From: CAZTHL01 sp964613585
GTDB lineage: Bacteria > Pseudomonadota > Alphaproteobacteria > DSM-16000 > Inquilinaceae
Direction of reading: 5' to 3'
Length of the DNA: 52,490 nt
Assembly: GCA_964613585.1 (NCBI GenBank)
Contig: CAZTHL010000019.1
Span: 1-52,490, forward strand
Positions 8,617 through 18,049 of the stretch are shown in pieces (positions within the stretch are counted from its first letter, which is position 1; each line of letters opens with the position of its first letter). A model generated the notes under the pieces. It ran no database searches. It had not been told where the DNA came from and saw nothing but the letters and a program-made list of their open reading frames with translations. The position numbers and the translations under genes are program-made.

Positions 8617-9340
8617 AGCTCGGCTTGGTGCTGAACATGTAGCCCACCCCACGAACCGTCTTGATCACCTCCGGCTTCGACGGGTCGCGCTCGATCTTGC
8701 GGCGAAGCCGAGCGACGCGGATGTCGATGCTGCGGTCGAACGGCTCCCAGGTGCCGTTGTGCGCCAGGTCGAGCAGCTGGTCCCGGGTCAGCACGCGGTT
8801 CGGATGAGTGACGAAGGTGCGCAGCAGGTCGAACTCCATGGAGGTGATCGGGATCTCTTCGTCGGTCTCGGCGTAGAGTCGATGGGAGTCCAGGTCCAGC
8901 CGGCACGGCCCGAACGAGACCACGTGGCTGGACGGTGTCTCGGGCTGCTGCGCCTTGGTCGCTTGGTCGGCCAGCGCGCGGCGCAGCACGGTGCGAATGC
9001 GCGCAAGCAGCTCACGCATGTCGAACGGCTTCGGAATGTAATCGTCGGCGCCGAGCTCGAGCCCGACGACCCGGTCCACCGTCTCGCCCATGGCCGTGAC
9101 CATGATGATCGGAACCTGGCTTTCCGCCCGAAGCGCCCGCGCCAGCGTCAGCCCATGCTCGCCAGGCATGTTCAGATCGAGCAGGATCAGGTCGACCGGC
9201 CGCTCGGACAGCACCTTGCGCATCGTCGGGCCGCCGTCGGCCGTGCTGACCTCGAAGCCGTGCAAGGCCAGGTACTCGCCGACCGCCTCGCACAAGTCGA
9301 CCTCGTCATCCACCACAAGGATGTGGGGCTTCGGATCCAT
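8612..9340 (-). CDS. OmpR-family response regulator
   Basis: A 242-residue two-domain transcriptional regulator. The receiver domain has the acidic pair in VVDDE (Asp11, Asp12), the phosphoacceptor Asp55 in LILLDLNMPG, and the PKPFD lysine. The winged-helix effector domain ends with RSIDIRVARLRRKIERD and VRGVGYMF, typical of OmpR/PhoB proteins. I start it at ATG 9340 (MDPKPHILVVDDE); ATG 9358 is an alternative. No histidine kinase is adjacent in the same operon. A soluble PAS kinase is encoded 1.5 kb away on the other strand, and pairing with it is only possible, not shown. Confidence 0.92.
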   Translation of the reverse strand: MDPKPHILVVDDEVDLCEAVGEYLALHGFEVSTADGGPTMRKVLSERPVDLILLDLNMPGEHGLTLARALRAESQVPIIMVTAMGETVDRVVGLELGADDYIPKPFDMRELLARIRTVLRRALADQATKAQQPETPSSHVVSFGPCRLDLDSHRLYAETDEEIPITSMEFDLLRTFVTHPNRVLTRDQLLDLAHNGTWEPFDRSIDIRVARLRRKIERDPSKPEVIKTVRGVGYMFSTKPSS

Positions 9341-9488
9341 CGCGCGCACCATCTCCATGTGTCCCGCCGCAACCGTGGGCCCGGACGGGCACCGGCCGAG
9401 AGTAGGTCTTGCTGGCACCGGCAGGCTCTCCCTTCTTGAGGAATCCCTCCAAGACGCTTCGTAGGCGGCTTTTGTTTCCGGAGTGAGC

Positions 9489-9504
9489 CCGGCCCCGGGG
9501 CCGG
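9489..9504. promoter_or_regulatory. 16-bp perfect palindrome in the divergent region
   Basis: CCGGCCCCGGGGCCGG lies between the divergent response regulator and radical SAM genes, followed on the plus strand by the T-rich CCTGTTTCTATTGTTT. It could be an operator or the terminator of a short plus-strand transcript. In DNA this rich in GC, such a palindrome is only weak evidence. Confidence 0.25.
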
Positions 9505-9572
9505 CCTGTTTCTATTGTTTCAGCGGCCTGAGCGTTCTTGATATGTTCCTATCCCTCATGTAGCTTGGCCGC

Positions 9573-10688
9573 ATGGATGATGCTCTTTCCGACCGGCCGC
9601 GCAAGGGACGCGGCGCCGTCAGCAACCGCAGCGGCCGCTTTGAGCGGCTCACCCGAGAGCGAAGCGACGACGGCTGGGGGAACCGCGGCCTGCGCGCGGC
9701 CGACCCGGAGGTCGAAGACCGGGAGGACGCCCTGCCGCCGCTCGCGACTGAGCTGCTGGTCGATCGCAGCCGGCGCATCCTGGCCTCCAACGAGTCGCCC
9801 GACGTGCCCTTCGAGCGCTCCATCAACCCCTACAAGGGTTGCGAGCACGGCTGCGTCTACTGTTTCGCCCGGCCCACCCACGCCTATCTCGGCCTCTCGG
9901 CCGGCCTCGATTTCGAGACCCGCCTGTTCCACAAGCCGGATGCGCCGGCGCTGCTGGACGCCGAGCTGCGCCGACCCGGCTACAAGCCGTCGACCCTGGT
10001 GCTCGGCGCGAACACCGATCCGTATCAGCCGGTCGAGCGCAGGACCCGGCTGAGCCGCCGGATCCTCGAGGTGCTGGCCGATTTTCGGCATGCGGTGGCG
10101 GTCATCACGAAATCGGCCCTGGTCACGCGCGATCTGGACATCCTCGGTCGGATGGGCGAGCAGCACTTGGCCAAGCTGTGCATTTCGATCACCACCCTCG
10201 ACCCGGAGCTGGCCCGGCGGCTGGAGCCCCGCGCGCCGACGCCGGCCCGACGGCTCGCCGCGGTCCGCGCCGCCAGCGCCGCGGGAGTCCCGGTGGCCGT
10301 GCTGACCGCGCCGCTGATCCCCGGGCTCAACGATCATGAGATGGAGGCCATCCTCGCGGCCGCGGCGGAGGCCGGCGCCACGCAGGCAAGCTATGTGCTT
10401 CTCCGGCTGCCGCTCGAGATCCGGGAGCTGTTCGAGGAGTGGCTGGAGGCGAACGCACCGGCCCGCGCCTCCCGTGTGCTGAAGCTGATGCGCGAGTGCC
10501 GGGGCGGCGCGCTGTACCAAGCCGGGTTCGGTCGTCGCATGAGCGGCCAGGGCCCGGTCGCCGATCTGCTGGCGCAACGGTTCGATCACGCCTGCCGCCG
10601 GCTCGGCCTCGATCGCCGCCGCTGGGAGCTTGACGAGACCCTGTTCCGGCCACCGCCGCGGGTCGGCGACCAGCTGCCGCTGTGGTGA
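9573..10688 (+). CDS. PA0069-family radical SAM protein
   Basis: A 371-residue protein with the radical SAM cluster motif CEHGCVYC (C-x3-C-x2-C), preceded by ERSINPYKGC, the signature of the PA0069/Rv2578c group related to spore photoproduct lyase. The following FARPTHAYLGLSAG, ANTDPYQPVE and VITKSALVTRDLD blocks match that group. Family members are predicted to act on nucleic acid, but the substrate is not established. The start ATG follows a T-rich region. It is divergent from the OmpR-type regulator, and a strong inverted repeat follows the stop. Confidence 0.88.
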   Translation: MDDALSDRPRKGRGAVSNRSGRFERLTRERSDDGWGNRGLRAADPEVEDREDALPPLATELLVDRSRRILASNESPDVPFERSINPYKGCEHGCVYCFARPTHAYLGLSAGLDFETRLFHKPDAPALLDAELRRPGYKPSTLVLGANTDPYQPVERRTRLSRRILEVLADFRHAVAVITKSALVTRDLDILGRMGEQHLAKLCISITTLDPELARRLEPRAPTPARRLAAVRAASAAGVPVAVLTAPLIPGLNDHEMEAILAAAAEAGATQASYVLLRLPLEIRELFEEWLEANAPARASRVLKLMRECRGGALYQAGFGRRMSGQGPVADLLAQRFDHACRRLGLDRRRWELDETLFRPPPRVGDQLPLW

Positions 10689-10693
10689 GCGAC

Positions 10694-10744
10694 GCCGGCT
10701 CGCCAAGCCCTGAGCCAGGCACCGCAGCCTGCCGGCGAGCCGGC
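10694..10744 (+). terminator. Stem-loop after the radical SAM gene (candidate terminator)
   Basis: GCCGGCTCGCC at 10694-10704 pairs perfectly with GGCGAGCCGGC at 10734-10744, leaving a 29-base loop. It starts six bases after the radical SAM stop. Only TTGG follows instead of a T-tract, so it is a terminator-like structure at best. Confidence 0.35.
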
Positions 10745-10867
10745 TTGGTCAGGCGGTCGCGAAATTCACGAACATTTCAGAGGCCGCGGGCATTCATCTG
10801 GACAGCGCACCGTCCATCAGCAGGAAGTCCCCGGCCCGTGACCGCTCTCCCCAAGCAGGGTGCCAGC

Positions 10868-12115
<1,248 letters not shown>

Positions 12116-12167
12116 GGCGGGCCGGGGCCGCGCCCCCGCCCGAGAGCCTCCACCGCTGCCGCCGCCG

Positions 12168-12794
12168 ATGCCGCCCGATCTGACCCTTGAACGCAGCGCC
12201 GGCGCCCCGCGCCTCCGTGTCGCCGGCATCGACGAGGCGGGCCGCGGCCCGCTGGCCGGACCGGTGGTGGCTGCCGCCCTGATCCTGCCTCGGCGCGGTC
12301 TGCCACGACGCCTTGCCGCCGCCATCGACGACAGCAAGGCGCTGACGGCCGAGCGTCGCTTCGAGGTTTACGGTCCGCTTCGCGAGCACTGCGCCATCGG
12401 CATCGGCGAGGCCGACCACGAGGAGATCGACCGGCTCAACATCCTTCAGGCGACCTTCCTGGCCATGCGCCGGGCCTTGGAGGGCTTGGCAGAGCCGGCC
12501 GAGCGGGCGCTGGTCGACGGCAATCGGTCACCGCCGGGGCTGTTGTGCCCGGCGCGCTGCGTGGTCGACGGCGACCGGCTGAGCCGGTCCATCGCGGCGG
12601 CCTCGATCATCGCCAAGGTGACGCGGGACCGCGCCATGACGGTGTTCGCCGAGACCTTTCCCGGATATGGCTGGGAACGTAATGTCGGCTATGCCACCCC
12701 GGAGCATCTGGCCGCGATCCGGCGCCTCGGGGTATCCCCGCTGCACCGCCGCAGCTTTGCCCCCGTGCTTCAGCAATTGTCGTTAAAGCGTTGA
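12168..12794 (+). CDS. rnhB: Ribonuclease HII
   Basis: A 208-residue enzyme that removes ribonucleotides and RNA primers from DNA. AGIDEAGRGPLAGPVVAAA holds the first acidic pair, DDSKALTAERR is the conserved DSK motif, VVDGD the next acid, and SIAAASIIAKVTRDR the C-terminal block; GYGWERNVGY is typical. The length matches the family. rnhB next to ccrM is a common arrangement in alphaproteobacteria, and here the rnhB stop overlaps a possible TTG start of ccrM. Confidence 0.96.
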   Translation: MPPDLTLERSAGAPRLRVAGIDEAGRGPLAGPVVAAALILPRRGLPRRLAAAIDDSKALTAERRFEVYGPLREHCAIGIGEADHEEIDRLNILQATFLAMRRALEGLAEPAERALVDGNRSPPGLLCPARCVVDGDRLSRSIAAASIIAKVTRDRAMTVFAETFPGYGWERNVGYATPEHLAAIRRLGVSPLHRRSFAPVLQQLSLKR

Positions 12795-12832
12795 GTCCCC
12801 CAAATGAATTGACCGAAGCCGGGCGCTCGACC

Positions 12833-14008
12833 ATGGTTGCGCCCGTGACCGGAAGCACGTCCCCCGATACCGACCCGCCGGGCCGGATCCTCACCGGCGA
12901 TTGCGTCCGCGTGATGCGGGAGCTGCCGCCCGGCTCGGTGGACTGCGTGTTCGCGGACCCGCCGTACAATCTTCAGCTTCATGGTGAGCTGCATCGTCCC
13001 AACAACACCAGGGTCGACGGCGTCGATGACGAGTGGGACCGCTTTATCGACTTCGAGACCTACGACCACTTCACCCGCGCCTGGCTGACCGAGGCGCGCC
13101 GTCTTCTGAAGGATGACGGAACGCTTTGGGTCATCGGCACCTACCACAACATCTATCGCGTTGGCGCCGCGCTGCAGGATCTCGGCTTCTGGCTGCTCAA
13201 CGACATCGTGTGGCGGAAGACGAACCCCATGCCGAACTTTCGCGGGCGGCGCTTCACCAACGCTCATGAGACGCTGCTCTGGGCCGCCCGCTCGCAGGAC
13301 GCCCGGTACCGGTTCAATTACGAGGCGATGAAGCAGCTCAACGAGGGCCTGCAGATGCGCAGCGACTGGCTGCTGCCGGTCTGCGGTGGGCCGGAGCGGC
13401 TGAAGGTGGATGGCCGCAAGGCGCATCCGACGCAGAAGCCGGAGGCGCTGCTTTATCGGGTGTTGACGGCCTCGACCGGGCCCGGCGACCTCGTGCTTGA
13501 TCCCTTCTTTGGCTCGGGCACCACCGGCGCCGTGGCCCGGCGTTTGGGGCGCCGCTACATCGGGATTGAGAAGGACCCCGGCTACGTTGCGCTGGCCGAG
13601 TCGCGCCTCGCCCGGACCCCGGGCCCGAAGGACCGAAGCCTGCTCGTCTCGGCCGGCAAGCGTCAGGAGCCCAGGGTCCCCTTCGGCTGGCTGGTCGAAA
13701 GCGGCCTGCTCGCCGTCGGGGCGCGGCTCCGCGACCCCCAGCGGCGGCACGTCGTGACGGTTCGGGCGGACGGCACGCTCAGCGGCATCGACCTCAACGG
13801 CATGCCGGTGCGCGGCTCCATTCACCAGGTCGGCGCCGCGCTGCAGGGAGCGCCCAGCTGCAACGGCTGGACCTACTGGTTCTTTGAGGCGGCGCCGGGC
13901 AACTATCAGCCCATTGAGCTGCTCCGGCAACGCTTCCGGGCGGAGCTTCAGGCCACCTCTGCCCGCGCCGCCGGACCGGAGCAGGCGGGCGCCGGCGCCG
14001 CGCCGTAA
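12833..14008 (+). CDS. ccrM: CcrM-type adenine DNA methyltransferase (predicted GANTC)
   Basis: A 391-residue beta-class N6-adenine methyltransferase. DPPYNLQL is the catalytic motif IV and comes first, DPFFGSGTTGAVA is the SAM-binding motif I and comes later, which is the beta order. GVDDEWDRFIDFETYD and MPNFRGRRFTNAHETLLWAA match CcrM closely. The C-terminal extension (about 100 residues ending near NGWTYWFFEA) is the CcrM-specific DNA-binding region. CcrM methylates GANTC and controls the cell cycle in alphaproteobacteria. I chose ATG 12833; a TTG at 12791 overlaps the rnhB stop and would add 14 residues. A GAGTC site (12793-12797) lies just upstream, but such sites are expected every few hundred bases. 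Confidence 0.95.
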   Translation: MVAPVTGSTSPDTDPPGRILTGDCVRVMRELPPGSVDCVFADPPYNLQLHGELHRPNNTRVDGVDDEWDRFIDFETYDHFTRAWLTEARRLLKDDGTLWVIGTYHNIYRVGAALQDLGFWLLNDIVWRKTNPMPNFRGRRFTNAHETLLWAARSQDARYRFNYEAMKQLNEGLQMRSDWLLPVCGGPERLKVDGRKAHPTQKPEALLYRVLTASTGPGDLVLDPFFGSGTTGAVARRLGRRYIGIEKDPGYVALAESRLARTPGPKDRSLLVSAGKRQEPRVPFGWLVESGLLAVGARLRDPQRRHVVTVRADGTLSGIDLNGMPVRGSIHQVGAALQGAPSCNGWTYWFFEAAPGNYQPIELLRQRFRAELQATSARAAGPEQAGAGAAP

Positions 14009-14072
14009 CGCCGCTGCCGCGCCGGCGGCGTCGGACCTTGCCGGTCGGCGAGCCCCATGATACCCGACAGGC

Positions 14073-14453
14073 ATGATCGAATCGATCGATCCGTCGCCGG
14101 AGGGGCGTCGCCTGTTCGTGCGGGATCTGGTGCTCGAGGCGCGAATCGGCGTCCGGCCCCGGGAGCAGCGGTCCGCCCAGCGGGTTCGCATCAACATCGT
14201 GCTTGATCTGGACGCGCCGGCCGAGCCCGGGCGGGACGAGCTCGACGCCGTCGTCTCCTACGAGCCGCTGGTCGAGGCCTCCCGTGCCGTGGTGGCCGAG
14301 GGCCACATCAAGCTGGTTGAGACCGTGGCCGAGCGCCTGCTCGCTCGCTGCTTTTTCGACCCGCGGATCCGCCGCGCTCGCGTGCGGGTGGAGAAGCTGG
14401 ACGTCTACCCCGATGCCGAGGTCGGTGTGGAGATCGAGCGCGGCCGGCGTTGA
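14073..14453 (+). CDS. folB: Dihydroneopterin aldolase family protein (FolB)
   Basis: A 126-residue protein of the FolB/FolX fold. LFVRDLVLEARIGVRPREQR is the usual opening, with the EARIGV...E substrate segment. VSYEPLVEASRAVVAEGHIK followed by LVETVAERLLARCF gives the second conserved block, and VEKLDVYPDAEVGVEIER the last. It makes 6-hydroxymethyl-dihydropterin for folate synthesis. Its 3' end overlaps the 3' end of the opposing EAL gene by 49 bp. Confidence 0.87.
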   Translation: MIESIDPSPEGRRLFVRDLVLEARIGVRPREQRSAQRVRINIVLDLDAPAEPGRDELDAVVSYEPLVEASRAVVAEGHIKLVETVAERLLARCFFDPRIRRARVRVEKLDVYPDAEVGVEIERGRR

Positions 14454-15682
14454 GCGGATCCGCGACCGGCTCCGATTCGCGCCGGCTTGCCGAACAAAGC
14501 ACCCTGCCCGAAGTCGACCGGATGCTCAAGAAGCTCCAGCAATGTGGCCTCGTCGTCGATGCCATTGACGATAAGGTCGACGCCGGCCTCGTCGAGGTCG
14601 TGCTTGAACCGAGGCCAATCGAGCGACTGCGCCGGATCGGTCAACTCGGCCAGCAGCGTCGCCGCCTCGACCTTGACGAAGCGGATGTCGCAGCGCTCCA
14701 GGACGTCGACCTTGAGCCGGGCGAGCCTGTGCACCTTGACGATGCAGAAGCGGAAGCCGAGCGCGGCGAGGCGCAGCAGCGGCGAGCGGATGGCGCCCAT
14801 GCTGTCCCACAGCTCGTCCATCACGAACTCGAAGACGAGGCGTGGCGCCAGCTCCGGATTGTGCGACATGAACTCGACGAGGTCGTCCATGAAGGCCTCG
14901 TCGCGCAGGCTGTGCACGGAGATCCGCGCGAAATAGCATGAGGCCCGGTGCTTGCGGAGGTTCTCGCGAACCAGCTGGATCAGCCGGAACAGCAGCAGGT
15001 TGTCGATGCTGCGGGTCAACCCCGCGCGTTCAGCGACACTCCGGTAGCGTCGTGGCGTCAGCACGGCGCCGTCGGCCGTGCGCAGGCGGCTGAAGCCCTC
15101 GAAGTGGCGCTCCTTGCGCTGGGGCAGGCTGACGATCGGCTGGATGGCGAACTCGATCCGGTCGGCGTTGACGGCTTCACGCACCGCGCCCAAGACGTCT
15201 TCATCGGCCTCCGCCGGACCGGCCGGTGCCGTCGCCGAGGGCGGTGTCTCCGCCAAAGCGCCGACCGTCGACGGCGGGACCAGCATGTCGGCCAGGGGAT
15301 GGCGCTGCGCCGCCGACAGCTCGGCCACCAGCTTCTGCAGCATGGCCACCTCGGCGGCAACCTCGTCGAGGGTGCGCCCCGTGGCCGGATATTGGCTCAC
15401 CTTGCTGCCGATAGCCCGCAGCTCCTCCCGAGCCCGGGCCAGCTCCCCCTGCACCGCGTCACGAGACCGCGTCAGCTCCCCGACCTCGCCGCGCAGCGCG
15501 CGCTCGCGCTGCTGTCGGGCATAGGTCTCGTGCACTACCACACCGAACAAGAGCGCGACGGCGCCGATCACGACGGCCGTCCACTGATCCAAGGCGGGCA
15601 CGCTGTAGGGGAGGGTCAAGGCCATCGCGACGGCGACGGCGCCGTAGATCAGGCCGAAGGTGAGGTGACGGATGAGCGACAT
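14405..15682 (-). CDS. TipF-like protein: two membrane segments, coiled coil, degenerate EAL domain
   Basis: A 425-residue protein. Two N-terminal hydrophobic segments (LTFGLIYGAVAVAMALTL and WTAVVIGAVALLFGVVV) are followed by a coiled coil (about residues 55-115) and an EAL-fold domain (about 175-400) beginning FAIQPIVSLPQRKERHFEG. The catalytic EAL triplet is replaced by EGF in HFEGFSRLR, and later metal-binding positions are also changed, so c-di-GMP hydrolysis is unlikely. This layout matches TipF, a c-di-GMP-binding flagellar assembly factor of Caulobacter. No flagellar gene lies in the window, so the role is inferred from architecture alone. The ATG at 15682 was preferred over a start 11 codons earlier. 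Confidence 0.72.
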   Translation of the reverse strand: MSLIRHLTFGLIYGAVAVAMALTLPYSVPALDQWTAVVIGAVALLFGVVVHETYARQQRERALRGEVGELTRSRDAVQGELARAREELRAIGSKVSQYPATGRTLDEVAAEVAMLQKLVAELSAAQRHPLADMLVPPSTVGALAETPPSATAPAGPAEADEDVLGAVREAVNADRIEFAIQPIVSLPQRKERHFEGFSRLRTADGAVLTPRRYRSVAERAGLTRSIDNLLLFRLIQLVRENLRKHRASCYFARISVHSLRDEAFMDDLVEFMSHNPELAPRLVFEFVMDELWDSMGAIRSPLLRLAALGFRFCIVKVHRLARLKVDVLERCDIRFVKVEAATLLAELTDPAQSLDWPRFKHDLDEAGVDLIVNGIDDEATLLELLEHPVDFGQGALFGKPARIGAGRGSAQRRPRSISTPTSASG

Positions 15683-15796
15683 GGCACTCGCCGGGCCGTG
15701 GGTGGCGGCGACCATGCCTGCCGTCGGATTGTCGTTCGGTTAATCAGGGCGCGCCAGCGGGCGCCCCTCACGGTTCGCGGGCTGCGGCGTGACGGT

Positions 15797-15831
15797 GGCC
15801 GCCGGTCCCGCTGCGGACGGAACCGGCGGCC
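15797..15831 (-). terminator. Strong stem-loop downstream of the 41-residue ORF
   Basis: GGCCGCCGGT and ACCGGCGGCC form a perfect 10-bp stem with a 15-base loop. It lies 60 bp after the stop of the small minus-strand gene and about 115 bp before the next minus-strand gene. No T-tract follows, so this is a candidate terminator only. Confidence 0.4.
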
Positions 15832-15890
15832 GGTACGCTAAAGCCCTGCATCAAACACTGCCGCTGGTGGACGACCGAGCGACCGGTTTG

Positions 15891-16016
15891 TCAGAACACG
15901 GCAAACGCCGCACCCATCGTCATAACCGCCAGGGCGAGAGAAGTCGCCAGGACGATATGCAGAAGCCCCGCATCGGAGGCTTGCCGCGCGTCGGCGGCCG
16001 AGACAATCTGCTTCAT
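15891..16016 (-). CDS. 41-residue single-span membrane peptide (hypothetical)
   Basis: This short frame reads ATG at 16016 to TGA at 15891. The first 18 residues are polar (MKQIVSAADARQASDAG), followed by about 22 hydrophobic residues (LLHIVLATSLALAVMTMGAA) that form one transmembrane helix ending in AFAVF. GGAAAGGTACC-type sequence upstream (GGAAAGG, 8 bases before the ATG) is a good ribosome-binding site. A strong stem-loop follows and an AT-rich region with an inverted repeat precedes it, so the gene has its own signals. I do not recognise the family; small membrane subunits or regulators are possible. Signal-peptide-like remnant is the main alternative. Confidence 0.5.
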   Translation of the reverse strand: MKQIVSAADARQASDAGLLHIVLATSLALAVMTMGAAFAVF

Positions 16017-16775
16017 TAAGGTACCTTTCCAAATGCTGTCGTTGGCCTTCGGGAACAGCCGTCGCCTTCGCGCTGAAGAAGTTTTGCATCAAAATGGATC
16101 TCAACAGCAAATCAAGTAAAGTTGAGCCAAGTGTTGACGCAAAGGCCCAGGAGTCACAGCAGATCATCGTCACATCAACTTTATGTGACTGATAACGCCA
16201 TTGAGAGGATGGTCACGGCTTTGATGGCGAAGGCGATGCGAATTGATCCGTTCCTGCTTTACTCGGGCCGAGCTGGGAACTCCTGGCTTTGGGGTCGTCC
16301 GTCGTCGGCCGACAGCGGCGAAATGTTCTTCAATCTCTATGCGAACGCTGAACCAAGGCAAACCGCACGGGACGGGTGGCCTCGGAAGCGTGCCTTGGTC
16401 GTGTCTTGCCCGTGGCGCTGAGCCCGCGGCTGCGCTTGCTGGACATGCAGCCGGACACGGTTCACTTGTAACCGTTTCTGAAGCGGCTGCCCCCTTCGCC
16501 GCCGGGATCGCGGCCTGGGGCCTTTGGAACGTTTGCCGCTTCGAGCGAGAGGCGAACGGATGTCCCCACGGTCGGACGCGCGGGCCCGGATCGACGGGCT
16601 CCTGCGTCTCGGCTTCCTGGCGGGGCCGCGCTGCACCGTGCTAGAAGAGCCGTTGGTAGACCCGTTGGAGGCGTTCGGATGGGCGACCGGCGGGTGGGCG
16701 ACAGGCCCCTCCCCGCGACGGGTCGCCTGTTGGCCGCAGCCGGCAGGCGCGGCGTGAACGAGGAGGAACAGGATT
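16017..16775. other. 759-bp region between the small membrane peptide and pfp
   Basis: The part from 16030 to 16240 is clearly richer in A and T than its surroundings and probably holds promoters. It includes an inverted repeat (16168-16188). An imperfect inverted repeat with GAAGCGGC (16480-16487) and GCCGCTTC (16535-16542) lies further on. A frame at 16560-16757 (65 codons, MSPRSDARARIDGLLRLGFL) follows a GAGAGG sequence but has no recognisable family. I see no RNA gene. Confidence 0.4.
16168..16188. promoter_or_regulatory. Inverted repeat, candidate operator
   Basis: GTCACAT-CAACTTT-ATGTGAC has perfect 7-bp arms and a 7-base spacer, a shape common for dimeric regulator sites. It lies 152 bp upstream of the small membrane peptide gene in the AT-rich region. 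The bound protein is unknown. Confidence 0.4.
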
Positions 16776-17993
16776 ATGCTTCGGGGGAAGGTGCTGGTGG
16801 CTCAGGGCGGCGGCCCGACGGCGGTAATCAACGAGTCCATGGTGGGCGTCGTCGTCGAGTCGCGGAAGATCCCGTCGGTGGAGCGCGTCTATGGCGCCTA
16901 TCATGGCGTGCGCGGCATCATCAACGAGGACTTCATGGACCTGACCCAGGAGACCACCCACAACCTCGAGGAGGTGGCGCACACGCCGTCGTCGGCGCTC
17001 GGCAGCACCCGCGACAAGCCCGACCGGAAGTACTGCCACAGTATCTTCGAGGTGCTGCGCGCTCACGAGATCACCACCTTCTTCTACATCGGTGGCAACG
17101 ACAGCTCAGACACGGCACGCATTGTCGCCGAGGAGGCGCAGGCGGCCCGTTACCCGCTCACCTGCATCCACATTCCCAAGACGATCGACAACGACCTTGT
17201 CGTCAACGATCACTGCCCGGGCTTCCCATCGGCGGCGCGGTATGTCGCCTGCGCCTTCTCGGGCATCAACCTCGACAACTGGGCCCTGCCCGGCGTCTAC
17301 CTCGGCGTGGTGATGGGCCGGCACGCGGGCTTCCTGACCGCCGCCTCGGCGCTGGGCCAGAAATACCCCGATGACGGACCCCACCTTATCTATATTCCGG
17401 AGCGCAACTTCTCCCTCGACAGCTTCCTGACAGATGTGAAGACGGCGTACGACAAGCATGGTCGCTGCGTGATCGCTGTCTCCGAAGGCATCCACGATGC
17501 CGACGGCCAGCCGATCATCACCAAGCTGGCGGAGCAGGTGGAGCGCGACGCACACGGCAATGTTCAGCTGTCCGGGAGCGGCGCGCTGGCCGACCTGCTC
17601 AGCGATCAGATCAAGAAGAACCTGCAGATCAGTCGGGTGCGCGGTGACACCTTCGGCTACCCGCAACGCTCATTCGTCGGCTGCGTTTCCGATGTCGACC
17701 AGCGCGAGGCCCGCGAGGTCGGCGAGAAGGCCGTGCAGTACGCTCATTGGCGGGATGAGAACGGCTCGGTGGCCATCTTCCGGACCGGCTTCTACTCTGT
17801 CGAGTATCATCTTCAGCCTCTTGAGGCGATCGCCGGCAAGACCCGGACAATGCCCGACGAGTTCATCAACGAGGCCGGCACCGGCATTACGGATGCCTTC
17901 CGGCTCTACCTCCGGCCCCTTCTCGGCAAAGGCATGCCCGACGTTTTCCGTCTGCGCAACTATCCGGTGCCGAAGATCCTGGCGGCCGGGTAG
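16776..17993 (+). CDS. pfp: PPi-type 6-phosphofructokinase
   Basis: A 405-residue phosphofructokinase of the PfkA superfamily. IPKTIDNDL (residues 133-141) has Lys in place of the Gly of ATP-dependent enzymes, and GGNDSSDTA (106-114) has Asp at the position where ATP enzymes have Gly; both mark use of pyrophosphate. The first residue of that loop is Asn where GGDD is more usual. Such enzymes catalyse fructose-6-phosphate to fructose-1,6-bisphosphate reversibly. An excellent GAGGAGGAACAGG ribosome site precedes the ATG. The 3' end faces the MlaC-like gene across a 56-bp gap with a hairpin. Confidence 0.9.
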   Translation: MLRGKVLVAQGGGPTAVINESMVGVVVESRKIPSVERVYGAYHGVRGIINEDFMDLTQETTHNLEEVAHTPSSALGSTRDKPDRKYCHSIFEVLRAHEITTFFYIGGNDSSDTARIVAEEAQAARYPLTCIHIPKTIDNDLVVNDHCPGFPSAARYVACAFSGINLDNWALPGVYLGVVMGRHAGFLTAASALGQKYPDDGPHLIYIPERNFSLDSFLTDVKTAYDKHGRCVIAVSEGIHDADGQPIITKLAEQVERDAHGNVQLSGSGALADLLSDQIKKNLQISRVRGDTFGYPQRSFVGCVSDVDQREAREVGEKAVQYAHWRDENGSVAIFRTGFYSVEYHLQPLEAIAGKTRTMPDEFINEAGTGITDAFRLYLRPLLGKGMPDVFRLRNYPVPKILAAG

Positions 17994-18014
17994 GCCGGGC
18001 CCTCGTGGGTGGAC

Positions 18015-18038
18015 GGCGGCGCCGGATCCGGTGCCGCC
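18015..18038. terminator. Hairpin between convergent pfp and MlaC-like genes
   Basis: GGCGGCGCCGGA followed directly by TCCGGTGCCGCC forms a 24-bp palindrome with one G-T pair. It lies between two converging stop codons and could serve both strands. No T-tract is present on either side. Confidence 0.4.
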
Positions 18039-18049
18039 TCCTGGTCCGC

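Noticed and set aside
12793..12797. GAGTC (GANTC) site upstream of ccrM as a methylation switch
   Set aside because: GANTC sites are expected every few hundred bases at this composition; a single site is not evidence of control.
16560..16757. 65-codon frame before pfp
   Set aside because: There is a GAGAGG upstream, but the C-terminal part is Trp/Gly/Pro-rich junk-like sequence and no family is recognised; not enough to call a gene.
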